Shown piece by piece: positions 1 through 11,953 of a stretch of DNA of 64,000 nt. Origin of the DNA: Tetranychus cinnabarinus (taxonomy: Eukaryota > Arthropoda > Arachnida > Trombidiformes > Tetranychidae); NCBI GenBank assembly GCA_022266195.1, contig WHVY01000002.1, positions 1,999,001 to 2,063,000 of the forward strand, written 5' to 3'. Below the pieces are notes generated by a model. It searched no databases. It saw only the letters and a list, made by a program, of their open reading frames with translations, and was not told the origin of the DNA. Numbering within the stretch: position 1 is the stretch's first letter; every line of letters starts with the position of its first letter. The translations under genes were made by a program, and so were the position numbers.

Positions 1-1490
1 GATACTAACATCTTATTGGTCAAGTTCATATATTTTTATGATAGCTCTTCGTTACGACGACGATCTGTGTAGAGACTTTTGCTTGAACTGTGACTGTTAA
101 GAGAGTGACAATGAATAGAGATAAACAAGGAATGATGAGTTTCATGGAAATTTTTTTATCTCGATTGGCGATGAATAATGATAATATAATTCATAGAGTT
201 ATTGATACTAATTTAGATTATCGTTGGTAAAATTACTTTTCACTGTTTAAGTATCACAGCATTCATGCATCAACTTGTGATCTATCAAAGTTATTGTCAA
301 ACCTTCTTTTCTCTATCATCATGATTATTATTGAAATTGAGTTGAGTCAATTTTTTTCTTATTCTTTAAAATGCTAAAATGTCGATTGGATGGATTTCAA
401 ATCGTCATGATTATAATATTAATGAAACGCAAACATCCGTAGATAAAGTAATACTTTTTCATTTTACGCCAGACACAAAGTTATTCAAATTTAACTTTTC
501 ACTATTTACGTGTTTATTCAATGAAATGTTCAAGTTTGCATGAAGAAAGAAACGAGAGAGAAAAGAAATGATTGTTCAATATTTGGTCAGTCTCAATTTA
601 CGTTGACTTAGTCCCAATATTTGGACACTTGAAAAGTTCAATTGGATGAAACTTTTGGTTTTATATTACAACCTTTCAAATGACATTAAAGAATCATCTT
701 TTTGTAACAAATCGATCGATTCACAATTTGCTAATCAACTAATTGGTTCAGCGATTTATTAAATTATTTAATTACTCATGGGAAGGTTGAATTATTGAAC
801 AGTTATTCCATGTAAACATTTACAATAATAGCGGATATTGTATCATAAGCCAATAAGCATTCATTGGATTGCCAGCTAGAGGTAGAGAACCGTCTGCTTC
901 TTACATTAGAAGACAGAGACAAGGGTCAGGGTTTCACTTATTTTCAATGTTTTGTAGTTTTATATAAAGGATTACATAGTTTCATTGAAACAAATTATCT
1001 TTGATAATGCTAACCATAAAGATGCTCACTTCACACAAAATCTATACTGATTACACAAAGACTAACTCTTTCACATCTTTTCATCTTGCACAGCTTTACC
1101 ATTACGCAAGTTCCAGAAGAAATATTAAATGAGTAGACAAACGATTCAGAAAAAGTGTGGGTGCAATTAAATTGTGGTCAAACCGTCTTGTTTTACGAGA
1201 ACTACATTATTATTTGCATCTGAATTATTCAATTTTCCATTAAAATGAATTTTAAGTCAAACTTAATCTTTTTCAGTCAAATTTCTTCAGGCCCATGTTT
1301 TTTGAGACAATGTAATTCATTTGCAAAAGCTTTACTGAAAAATGTTTCAACTCAGAAAAAAGAACTCACAAGAAATTCGTTGAAAGTTAACGCAACTCGA
1401 AATAGAAGATTTTGTGAAATATTTATAATAATTAGACTGCTTTTTACTCTCTTTTCTTTTACCCCTATTTGAAAAGAGTGATAAATTTTA
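1..1490. other. Intergenic, no gene seen
   Basis: AT-rich sequence without an ORF that resembles a protein family. Short open frames here (for example around 1245-1472) have no recognisable motif, no convincing splice context and the composition of the surrounding noncoding DNA. Confidence 0.6.
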
Positions 1491-1494
1491 ACTT

Positions 1495-1655
1495 TTACTA
1501 CAGACCTCAGATGTAAACCAGATAGCTTCCGCAGATTGAATAACCATAAGTTCGAACCATCAAGATCATTCAAGGTCAATTCTTTATTTGACCTCTAGCT
1601 GATATCTAGCGATGGTTTTATCAGATGTGAAAAGTTTCAGATGAATTGATGTCGG
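1495..1655 (+). repeat. Dispersed repeat, copy 1
   Basis: About 150 bp that aligns with the reverse complement of about 2985-3140. Shared landmarks in order are GACCTCAGATG, a CATTCAAGGT block, TTTATTTGACCTCTAGCTGA and TTTTATCAGATGTGAAAA. Spacing between the landmarks is kept, so this is one repeat family rather than chance matches. No terminal inverted repeats or coding capacity are visible, so the class (SINE-like, or a non-autonomous DNA element) is undecided. Confidence 0.65.
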
Positions 1656-2042
1656 TAACATGTCCATATCTCATGCTGGACGAAAGATATGACTGTTTCC
1701 ATATCAATAAGTTAATCAATGCATACAATAAAGTCAAAACATCAAATTTTTTGTATAAAAATTGTAACTAAACTAATTATACGGGAAATTTTTGCGTACT
1801 TCAGCGTACACAGTGAAAATAAATTGCGATCTGTCATGATCAGGCCCTCTACTTTTCAATTATAAAATTGGAACGATTTCGAGTGGATGATAACGCAGGT
1901 TGTAAGTAATTAAGAAAATTTTTTGAGTGAATTAAAGTGTCTTATATAAGTACTTAAGTATTTTATTAATATTTTTATATGTTCGAGTATTTTTATTGAC
2001 GCCTTTCAAATATTTATCAATTTGTACATCTCAATTAATCCT

Positions 2043-2945
2043 TTAAACAACTGGATATGCAGCTGCAATAGCAACTCCACACATGTCGCGACCTCGGAAA
2101 TCGGCAGTACTCATTTTTTCTCATTTTACAGGTTTATTTAAGAAGCTGATCGATTTGCTGAAAACTAATACTGGTAAATGGTCAAATTCCAAATCAGATT
2201 CATCTACGGCAACTGAAACAACTCGTTGAGTGACGGCTTGAAGTAGGGAATCTTCATTACAATGCAAAATATCGTTGTATGATGAGATTAAAGCATATCT
2301 TTTGGAAGCTGCGTATTTGCATTTTTCGCTGTCTCCGGCAGCAAAAGTGTATGGATAAGAACTTTCGGTAGCAACCCCTTTTTTATTTATAACATATTGG
2401 AATTCAGAGTCCATATACCACCAACACATCCGTTATTGCCGTGATCAAAAGATCATTCAATCAAATTTTCCTTGAATGCTGAACTAATTTACCAGTTTTT
2501 TGGACATTTGCGGATTCAATGGAAGCTATAGCTGACAAGGCCCAGTAAGACTCTCAAAAGCCTTGATCTTTGCTTTGGTTACATGGCTTTAGTTCTCCAG
2601 TCACCTGCAGCTGGAATTCGTAAATATTTTTTTAAGATTGTGGATAATAGGAGCAGAGTGATGACTCTATTTGAAGCCAAGATAAGCTGCTTTTAATTCC
2701 GCATAAGTTTATATAATGATGTACAATATCAAGAAATATTAAGAATTAATTCATTGATAGTTTTACTGAATAATGAACATACCAAATCAGCAAACTTATT
2801 GACTCCCAAACGATAAGTGTTTCCACTGTTGTCAGCTCTTTCATTGTGGGCTTGAATCATAGTCAGATTGTACAAGGAAACTGTTTTTGACCAAACTCCT
2901 TCCCTTTCGTCCGCGTAAACTTTGTTTATTCTAACGATTCGCGCG
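2043..2945 (-). pseudogene. Cathepsin L-like (C1A) cysteine peptidase pseudogene
   Basis: Decayed gene of the papain family. Reading on the minus strand, about 2783-2937 encodes an I29 propeptide segment (YADEREGVWSK, then HNERADNSGNTYRLGVNKFADL split by this note after residue 20) ending at a GTATGT donor. About 2440-2600 encodes the active-site region, where the usual QGxCGSCWAFS reads QGF-stop-ESYWALS: a TGA at 2554-2556 replaces one cysteine and the catalytic cysteine codon is TAC (Tyr) at 2545-2547. A frameshift near 2410-2420 separates GCVGG from YMDSEFQYV. The following 102-codon frame holds ATESSYPYT and an NEDSLLQAV stretch. The C-terminal end MCGVAIAAAYPVV with its stop lies at 2043-2085. 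The part that should carry the catalytic His and Asn is missing between about 2100 and 2150. It cannot make an active peptidase. Confidence 0.88.
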
Positions 2946-2984
2946 ACTCTTCAACAATGTTATATTCCAAATTTAACATCAGCC

Positions 2985-3160
2985 GGTCTGAAATTTTTCA
3001 CATCTGATAAAATCACCTCTAGATGTCAGCTAGAGGTCAAATAAAGAAGAAACCTTGAATGACCTTAAACGTTCAAATTTGTGGTTTTCCAATTTATGAT
3101 AGCTGTGATTTGCATCTGAGGTCTAGTAGTAGCTGCAGAATCTTGATGGATGTCAAATCC
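2985..3160 (-). repeat. Dispersed repeat, copy 2 (inverted relative to copy 1)
   Basis: The reverse complement matches 1495-1655 over about 150 bp with the same ordered landmarks (GACCTCAGATG, CATTCAAGGT, TTTGACCTCTAGCTGA, TTATCAGATGTGAAAA). It sits just beyond the 5' end of the cathepsin pseudogene, so insertion of this element may have contributed to, or followed, the loss of that gene. Confidence 0.65.
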
Positions 3161-3194
3161 AACTTTCTATCGTCCTCCAACGATTCGATAAAAC

Positions 3195-3295
3195 CTAAAT
3201 GAACTAAAGCTAGAGGTCAAATAAAAAATAAAGAAATGACCTTCAATGACCCTGAACCTTCGCCCAAAGGCCACTATTGTTGAAGGTTCAGTAGC
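3195..3295 (-). repeat. Dispersed repeat, partial copy 3
   Basis: Holds the GCTAGAGGTCAAATAAA core and a downstream CCTTCAATGACC block like copies 1 and 2, but is shorter and more diverged. It lies in the same orientation as copy 2, about 100 bp away. Confidence 0.5.
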
Positions 3296-3299
3296 AATT

Positions 3300-4900
3300 C
3301 GTTATTATTTAATTTTCTTTCCCTTGAAAAAAAGTTTTATCAAAATTAGCTAATTTGCGATGGAATTTTCTGATTCTTTTCGAACACGATTCAATCACAC
3401 GTTCGGTATCATCTTTGAGACACTCGTGAGTGGAATCAGAACTAGAAAAATTATGAAAATTTGGCGATCTTTTATAATCAATTTGTCTGAAAATTATAAT
3501 CTAATATAATTATAACTTTCACTGGTAGGTTGTCCTTCTGTATTTCCAGGATCTGGTTTTGATATCTTTTTATTAATCATTCAGCTAATGCTGGTGTCGG
3601 ATTCCCTGAAAAACTTTTGTTGCGAGTTGAAATGACATTAATCTCAAGTAAACTTTTCAAGATAAATCGAACTCTCTTATCTCAATTTGCTCAGTGTTTA
3701 CTTGCTGCTTATTCATTAATATTGATTCAAATTCTCAATTAATTGAAATAATCTCATGATTATCTTTGATTTAAAATCATCGAAAAATTCCAGATCGAAC
3801 ATTAAAAAGTCAAAAGTATGAATATCAATAAACTGTCAAAATAATCAAAATTAAATCAGCATAAATCAAAAATTTGATGCAAACCAGATTAGTTTCATTC
3901 TGATGGCTTATTTCACAATTCAATTCAATTTGAGCTCGTAAAAAAATGAACACAAAAACTTGTCATTTAATGATCAAAATTAGCAATAAAAAACTCATCA
4001 ACATAAATCATGGAAACCAAATAATGATATTCAGGATGAAATTAATTCATTTTTTATTAATCATTTTTGAAATTCTCATTCAAATGCTCACAATTATTCT
4101 TAATCTTTCATTTGATTCGCCATTGTTTTTCATCGATTAAATATTAATTTGCATTTTTCTAATCAAACTCAATTCCAAATGTTTTCCACCAAAAACTCAT
4201 GATTTGCTTTCTTTCCTCAACGATAAATATTTTACTTTCACTCATTAAATCCAATTAACTTGCTTAATCTCGTTAATATCATTGATAATCCAACTAATAA
4301 TAGGCAGATTAACGAGGAAAAAGTTAATTAGAGAAAAATTTACCTTCAATTAATTCGTCTTCTCCAATCTAATGAGTCAAACCAAATTACCTGAGAAATG
4401 ATGAAAAACGAAAAAATGAAGGATTAATTCGATCGAATTGGTTCAAGTTGATTCTGTTTGCTTATTCGAGTTAACGCAAATTCGAACCAAAATTTTGACC
4501 TTTAAGCCTTTTCGACCCTTACTTTAAGATTTTCACAAAAACCATTTTTACTGCCATTGAACTTTAAAGGCACAAAGTCAAAGTCAATGTTTTTTACTAG
4601 ACTTTAAACTCGTAAACTTCAAGTCGAAACTTATTTTCCAAACTAAATCAAGGTTGTCGACATTTCGGGTTGAGGCCAACTCCTTCGAGTCAATTATAAA
4701 ACCTCTTTCTTTCCTTACTTCAAACACTCTTTTCTCCTCCTTTTTATTATCATCATTATCATCTTCATTTCACTTGAAACTTTTATTTTGATTTCGTGTT
4801 TTCTCAGATGTTTTTGTTTTCCAACCTTAATCAACAATTGCTTTTTTTAATATTCAGGTTAAATTGTGTCTTCAGTCCTTTAATCACCTTTGAGATTTAC
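3300..4900. other. Intergenic upstream of the ankyrin gene
   Basis: AT-rich and without a supported gene. The last 250 bp are pyrimidine-rich and presumably hold the promoter and 5' UTR of the ankyrin/SOCS-box gene, but I see no element I can name with confidence. Confidence 0.45.
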
Positions 4901-4945
4901 TTGATTTAATACTGGTTTCACTTGTTTAATGGTTAAAAGCGTCAA

Positions 4946-7273
4946 ATGATTAACTATTTCAATTCAACGACAATTACTTTTGAATTTGTGGTCAAATATC
5001 TGATTGAATTGCTTGCCTGGATCAATTTAAGTGACTCCGAGTTGGAAGAGATTGTTAAACATTCAATTGCCAAAAATGATTTAGACCAACTTGTATCAAC
5101 TCTATGGGTAAGTTTAAGTATTAACATTGAACATTTACTCGAATAATCAATTGTTAGAACCTAAATTTAGTCTATTGATTGCCTTTTAGTTTACATTTCA
5201 AGGTTGAGTTTAGAGACAATTGAAAGTCGATGAATGATTTGAATAATTAACCGATTCAATGGTTTATTGAGCAGCCAATAATGATCAATATTCATTGTTT
5301 GCTTGAGGAAGATGAAGTACTTTAATTGCTATTTTGGTTACAATCGAGTTTAATTGGTAAAGCTGATTGTGAATTGCTTTAAAGGAAAAGTTGTTGTCTT
5401 AGGTTGAGTAGCTAAACATTTTATGCTTTTCTTTGGTTTTCTTTACCATTTTCAATTTACTCTGTAAACCAGAAAATTGGACCCAAAAGACGATCTCAAA
5501 TAACTTCATTGGTCCTTCAATGTTGCGGTTCACTAAATCGAACCGATATAATAGACTGTCTTCTCGATCAGAAGCTAATAAATCCGTACATTTGGAAAGA
5601 TCGATATGAATGGTCACCACTACATAAAGCAGTGTACAAACGGGATCTGGCTCTAGTTCAACTTTTAATCTCTCGAGGTGAGTTTCAAGTCTTCAAGATG
5701 ACAAGTAGCCAGAAAATTTGTTTTCCTAAACTTAGTTTGCACTGAAAGTGAATAAATTTAATTTCGGCAATCAAGGAAGCATAAATTGAGCGAAAGAAAT
5801 TCAGAAATTAAAGAAATGACAAGAGCTGAAATAGCCTTTAAATTCACGCTTTTAATACGAAAAGTTGATTTACCACTAAATTACGTATTTTAAGATTGAC
5901 AATACACAGTTTTACAAAGGTTAGTCAATGAGAAGACTCATCACTTTGGTGTTAATTTCGGGTTTTATTGTTTTTCACAATGGGAGGCCAGTTTTACATG
6001 ACAAGGTATTTCTTAGGGAATATTGGAAGATTGATTCTAACGAGGGAACCAACACCACTGGTAAATCGATAGCGACCATTGAAATCTCGATATCGATTCA
6101 CCACTTGTGACAATTTCCTCGTAAGTATTGTCTAACTAACATCAGTAATCTGATCGATGCATAACCAGAGGAGCCTCCTCATTGACTAACATTGTAAGCA
6201 AGTCTTTACTCATTGAAAAACATGTCTATCAAGCTTGACTGTAAGATCAATTTAGAATTTTCGATGAAATTTCAGTTTAATTTCGATATAGACTTTTCGA
6301 GAAATCAAAAATGGATTGTTTTAAAACAATATAAAAATGTTAAGGAAGAGGAACGCGAAAATATCACATTAAAAGGTAAATCTGTTGAAGGTAATAATAG
6401 AGCAAGTTCAAATCAGTTCAGTAAACTAAATTGAATGTAAAATTGCCTTTCGCTTTCCTTAATCATGAAAATTAACAGTTAACGAAAGTTTCATCAAGGT
6501 TGCTTAACATTCAGTATTTTGGTTATCATGAAGAAAAAACATTAACCACTAAAAATTTCGTTAATTAACTGACATGAGAAAATAAAGTGCAAACAAAAGC
6601 ATCTTTTTGTGACTAGAATTTAAATTTTGGTCTCTTTTCAGGAGTCGATATTTACTCTCGTGAAATCAATGGTAACACACCACTTCACATTGCCATCCAA
6701 AGCGTCCGTAATCCACCGAGTGGCCTCAACGATGACCAATCAAAAAGCACTTTACTTGAAATAATTGGACTTCTATTGAAGGCCGATCACGATCAGTGCA
6801 AGAGCAACCATTACACCGACAATGGTAAACCTTGCAAGTTGGTCAACGAGTACAACAATTTTGGTAAAACAGCTTTACACTATTGCGTCGATCTTGATCC
6901 TTCCCCACTGACAATCCAACTAATTTATATGCTAATCAACGGAGGAGCCGACATTGATCTGATTGACTCGAAAGGTCGAACTCCGTTTTTCCATTTAACC
7001 CAAGAGTTGAAGCAAAATTTAAGTCGAAACTCGCATTCACCAGAAAAGACCAACACTGACAATGCACTTCATTGTTCACCTTTCATAAACATTTTACTTG
7101 AACATAACTGTGATTCGCTCAATTATTTAACGATAATCGGTAAAGTGTCGCCGCTGAAGAACCTTTGCCGTCAACTGATTCAAGATCATTTCAAGTCAAC
7201 CAACTTCAACTGTTTACACGGACTTTTGCCCAATGAGTTGATCAACTATCTTAACCGTCTTCTGGTCAAGTAA
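4946..7273 (+). CDS. Ankyrin repeat and SOCS box protein (ASB-like)
   Basis: Three exons: 4946-5107, 5473-5677, 6642-7273 (phases 0 and 1; donors GTAAGT and GTGAGT; acceptors AACCAG and TTTCAG), giving 332 codons plus stop. Ankyrin repeats are visible as WSPLHKAVYKRDLALVQLL across the end of exon 2, NGNTPLHIAIQS at the start of exon 3, and GKTALHYCVD followed by an LLxxGAD-like turn and a further partial repeat. The C-terminus has a SOCS box: SPLKNLCRQLI fits the Elongin B/C-binding BC box (L-x3-C-x3-I) and LPNELINYL fits the Cul-box end. Family members are substrate receptors of Cullin-5 ubiquitin ligases. Substrate choice cannot be read here. An AATAAA at 7484-7489 lies about 210 bp after the stop. 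The long second intron (about 960 bp) holds only chance frames. The first exon has no recognised domain, and its ATG is the first one in frame. Confidence 0.85.
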
Positions 7274-7499
7274 ACACCAGACTTAAGAAAATACCAGTTT
7301 CCAGTCAACAGATTGTGTCAACCCAAACCAAATTTACCAGTTTAGTCATCAATTTGGATTTAATTTTTCACTTTCAGTTGATTGTTATTTTTGCATAAAT
7401 CATGTAAACTCAATTGTCACTAACCTTAAAGGTAAAATTGTTTGATAACATGATATTATTAATGTACAAATGTGATCATCAACAATAAAAAAAAGGTTT

Positions 7500-8369
7500 T
7501 TACCAAGGCTTTTGGCTATCAATTTAACCACCTTGACCCATCTTTAAACACGATTAATGGTGAATTAGTTTTTTCAATCATTAAATCTATTCATCCTCAT
7601 CAACCATTTCTTGATCAACATTAACCTTGTTTATGATTTAAATTGCTAAATTGGTCAATGTTTTCTTTTTGTTTTCAAACAATAATCTTGACCATTTGTT
7701 CACATTATTCACAGTCAAGGTAAATTTCATTTACTTCCTACCGGTTTTGGGTTGAATTGATCAAGGATCAACTTTCATATCAACCACATTTGATCCAATT
7801 TCATTATTTTAAGGCAATTTACTTGTTATTTAACAATATTTTTCCTTTTATTTCCTTTATTCAATCAATTATTGATTAGGTAAGTAACGTCATCTGATGT
7901 CAGAATCTGGAGTAAAAATCATTTCAACAGGGAATTGAATCAAATTAAATCCAGAGTTTCATTTATTATGATAATTCAGTGACTGATTGAGCTACGAAAA
8001 CATTTCTCCGCAAAATATAATACTTTCATGAAACTTTTATTTTATTTTACCGAATATACTTTGACCAGTAAAGGGCCGAAATAGGGAAAGCAATTTAACG
8101 AAAGACAAACATGGAGAAACTCAGGATGCAAGCATTTAAAACATTCGTTATTTCGGTTTTCACCCGAACCGCTTCGACCCTTCACATTCACTCACTTACT
8201 GACATTGGATTCAGGTGCCTCTGTGGTTCAACAGGAGTTGGTCAAAACTGGTTTTTGGGCTAACATTGTGATATTTTTGGATATTTTTCTAGTTTTGAAT
8301 GCCTTTTTTGTTCATTTATTGAGAAATTTGTAAATTCAAGTTTTGCTTCTGTTAAGTTAACCGATCAAA
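7500..8369. other. Intergenic between two + strand genes
   Basis: No gene seen. Around 8155-8180 an imperfect palindrome (CGGTTTTCACCCGAACCG) lies about 200 bp before the start codon of the next gene and could be a promoter element. That role is a guess from position only. Confidence 0.4.
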
Positions 8370-9090
8370 ATGAGTGAAAATAATGATTTCCCGAGTAAAG
8401 TTACTATCAAAATGAGACCAAGTGATGAGGATTACCAAGATATTACAATTGATTGGTCAGATGAAAGCTGTGAAAATAAACAACAACTATTCTTCCGAAA
8501 GGTAAGCACAATCCTTCTTATATTTTTAACATTTAATTGACAATGGTTCTTTGTAATTGCATTTACAGATTGCATCTTTCATTGGATTACCAGCCGAATA
8601 TTTAAGCAGCATCTACATTAATCATACAACGGCTCTGATTCCGCTTTACAATACAGAAAGTAATTTTCAGTATGACCCTCCACGAGTGAATGATACATTT
8701 TGGCAAAGTTTTAATGACGGTGACTGTTTCTTGCTTCGCTCGTGGCTACGTTTAATAGATCACGAATGCCTTTTCGATTTACATATCGATATTTTCTCGG
8801 CCCAACGTGAAGACATTCATCCAACCCAATGTACTCTATTGTATTGTCAAACCATAAATAGCAGATCTTACTTGAATAAAAGAAAGGAAATCATTCTAAA
8901 TTCGGCAATATTCCCACAAATTAGAGCTGGATTTCCTGAACAAAGATTAGGATTACCTGACGAGGATCTTTGGAAAAAAACTTTAGTTAATTTCAATATC
9001 AGGCAATATTTTAATCCGGCTTGTTATCGTGTACTCTTCCGTGGCTATAATGACAGACATGAGCGTGAATATTTGCCGCATCGAGGTTGA
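8370..9090 (+). CDS. Unrecognised two-exon protein with D-G-D-C motif
   Basis: Exons 8370-8501 and 8569-9090, joined in phase 0 across a 67 bp intron (GTAAGC donor, TTTACAG acceptor), give 217 codons. Exon 1 encodes a short charged segment (MSENNDFPSKVTIKMRPSDE and on) and exon 2 begins IASFIGLPAEY. The first 60-80 residues have the alternation expected of a small ubiquitin-like or PB1-like fold, but this is weak. The middle carries NDGDCFLLRSWL, whose D-G-x-C-[FL] resembles the catalytic loop of OTU-type cysteine proteases; no matching His block is certain. A further conserved block is NFNIRQYF. Two relatives lie in this window with the same exon structure or parts of it: an intact copy at 36777-37487 (-) and a broken one at about 28030-28435 (+). 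AATAAA occurs at 9124-9129. I do not claim a function. Confidence 0.75.
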
Positions 9091-9129
9091 TGACCAGATA
9101 AATCATGAAATATTAAGAATACAAATAAA

Positions 9130-11950
9130 TTTCAATCAGTTACATCTGACATTTTGCTTCGCAAGTTATTACCAATTCATCAACAGACAATTAACTAATC
9201 AAAAATGTATACAACTTTACCTGTGTAAGAATCGCAATGCAATAGCCTTAAAGAAATTTCGAGTCTCGAGTGAAATAAGAAACCCAAAAATGAAAAAATG
9301 AATCAAAAAGTCTTTACTTTTGTAATTTTTAGTTGATGTCTTGGCGCCCTCTCTTGTCTACCAGTTTACCTATTCAACTGTGTTTTGTTATGGATCAAGA
9401 TGTAATCATGATTTGGATAGTTTTGATTTATACTCTGATAATTGGTGGCAGTGTAATTCAAGTTAATGTTGATGGACGATTGTAATTAGATTTATAAGTT
9501 GATTTAATCATAAACTGTTTTTGCTTGTTCAATCATTCGAGAATTGAATGAGTAAAGTAAACTTGGTAAACTGTTGGTTTGTTGTATGAACAGGCAAACC
9601 CAAATGAACAATAAAAATTGAATGGTTACTATCATATTAAAAGCTGTTGACTTGATTCCATTGATGATATGTGTCTTTGATAATATCGACATGAAAGGAT
9701 ACCAGGCTGGATCAATTAGTCTACCGGGAATTAGCCAATGAAACTGAATCGATTTAAAGCAAAATATCAAAAAGCAAAATGAAAGGGGCCAAAGTTAATT
9801 TGCTTGTTCCATCATGTTCCCTTGGTAAATCAACTGGCATTAAAACGCCTGAAAACACACATTATTAATATAGATCTGAAATGAACAACAACCAGAAAAC
9901 AAGAACACACAAAAAAATGTAAACTAAATGATGATGATTAAATAATATGTAATCATAATAATAACATAATCATTAACGTGTAAAACAAAAGCTGTAAATG
10001 TAAAAATGAAAACAGAAGTGGAAACAAAATGAAAACATTTAACCAAATTGGCCAAGATTATCATCTAAACCAGAAAAAATTCAATGTTTCATATTGATAT
10101 TAATGAAAGATTATCGTCTAAGAATGAAATTACCTGAAATCAGATGTAACCAAAGGAATAACACAAAACTCTCAGCATTTCCCCGATATTTGTCTTTGTA
10201 TATAAAAAGGTAAATATTGTCATCAAAACAATTCTCATTAACATTTACCATTCAAGAGTTACTCAGGGAATGGAGAGAAAAAGTAAAGAACAAAAAATAA
10301 ATGAAATTGAGGATAAAGATGAAGAAAAAGAGGAAGAAAAAATTTCTTCCCTGAGAGAGATTTGGATGAAGATAGTTTGGATATGAAACAGGTTCGATCA
10401 CTCGGGAAATGAGGAAGGAATGAAGACTCAGTTCTGGCAAAGTGTCTCATGAGGTTTGGACATTGTGTGCTCTGATAATGATGAGAAGAAGAGAATGAGA
10501 TTAGAAGATGAAAAAGGAGTAAAATGTAATGTAAAGAAAAAAGAAGAAGATGAAATAAGAAAGATTATTCGAAATGATCTGGTCTCTCTCCTCAAGGAAA
10601 AGTCAACTTCAATTTTTTGCCTCAACTTTGCTTCGTCTTGGAAAAGGTAAGATCACAAGGGAATTGTGTGTTGTGTTTAAGGAAACAAACTTCATTTTCA
10701 GCTTTTATCTTCTTCGTCTTCCATGGTTGTTCCGTTGTTACACCAAGTTCATCAGTCAACATTCCTGTGTCTATTATGCGAGAAAGAAGTAAAAAGTTGT
10801 GAAAAAGTGATGAAGAAATGATGAAGGTAAGGCAACCCTTGAAAAGTTTAGTTTTTACCTTTTCTTTTCTGGATAACCTCATTCAGTGGATACAATCGTT
10901 CGACTCTGTGAAACATTGATTCTAACAGGGTAACTCTGTATATCCCATGAGGATAACCGAAAAGGAACCTCAAGGGCACCATAGCTTCAAATGATTTCCC
11001 TTCGTTATTCCAATTCTTTCAGCTTTTTCTTCTTCTTTTTTCTTCTTCTCATTCCACTCACTCAGTAAATATATACTCATATATTGATGAGACAGCGCAA
11101 AAGAGTAAAGTGAGTTTAGATGATGATCAAAATGAAGATTGAGTGAGAAGTAAAAGGTAAACCTAGGCATAGGTGATGCTCGGTGTGTGAGTAATATACA
11201 TGAGGAAACCCCCTGTTTGGAAGATTATTTTCATTCTCTCTTCTCTTCTTCTTCTTCTATTTTTGCTTATTTCCTGATAACATAAAGTAGACTTGCCTAA
11301 GCTAAAAAAGCTATACACGCTTTCAACTTGTAAGCTTTTTACTTGCAACTATCAAGGGATTTACTCCCTTCATCAATTCCCGAATGAATTTTATCTCTAT
11401 CTTTCTCTTATTGCTTTACTCTTTTTACGAGAAGTTATATATTCTTCATCATCTTCTTTAGCATCATTTTCATCTTCCTTTTTTTCTCTTCATCTTCTTC
11501 TTCTTCTTCATTCTTCCTTCTTGTACAACACACAAATGTAAAGCACAGTTTAACCAAGTTACAACTACGAGTCTGGCATCTATTTACCTTTGGCTCTTTC
11601 TTTTCTTTCTATCTTTCTGTCTATTCTTTTCCCTTTCACTGTTCACACACTCAGTTGAAATATTCACAGAATCAAGATAACATGATATAAGTTGATAAAG
11701 TTAATGTTGAACAACATTTTCAACAAACTTGACTTTTCCTTTAACAGTTCATTTTGTTTACTCAATGTTTTGTTTCAATTTTCACGTTTTTCTGCTTTTC
11801 CATCTTTAATGTTTGACAAATTTATTGATAATCTCAAATGGTCACAATGAATGGATAGTTGTTTCATCATTGCCATGTGATACATTCAAGTCAACTCCAA
11901 ACCATTTTATCCAAACGAAAAGTGACAATTTTCCAGTGAAAGAAATCATC
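9130..11950. other. Intergenic / 5' region of zinc-finger gene A
   Basis: No gene I can support. About 10240-10570 is strongly purine-rich on + (GAA/AAG-rich) and 11230-11540 pyrimidine-rich (CTT/TTC-rich); both create long low-complexity frames on the opposite strand that are not genes. A small frame on the minus strand ending at 9504 (start ATG at 9635) begins with a hydrophobic, signal-peptide-like stretch, but it has no relative here and no splice support. The promoter and any noncoding first exon of gene A probably lie in this stretch. Confidence 0.4.
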
Positions 11951-11953
11951 GAA

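Noticed and set aside
5928..6110. 60-codon frame with a hydrophobic N-terminus inside intron 2 of the ankyrin gene
   Set aside because: It looks like a signal peptide by composition only. It has no relative, no splice context, and AT-rich introns give such frames by chance.
9504..9635. Minus-strand 43-codon frame with a signal-peptide-like start
   Set aside because: Too short, and no processing sites or homolog recognised. I could not link it to an upstream exon convincingly.
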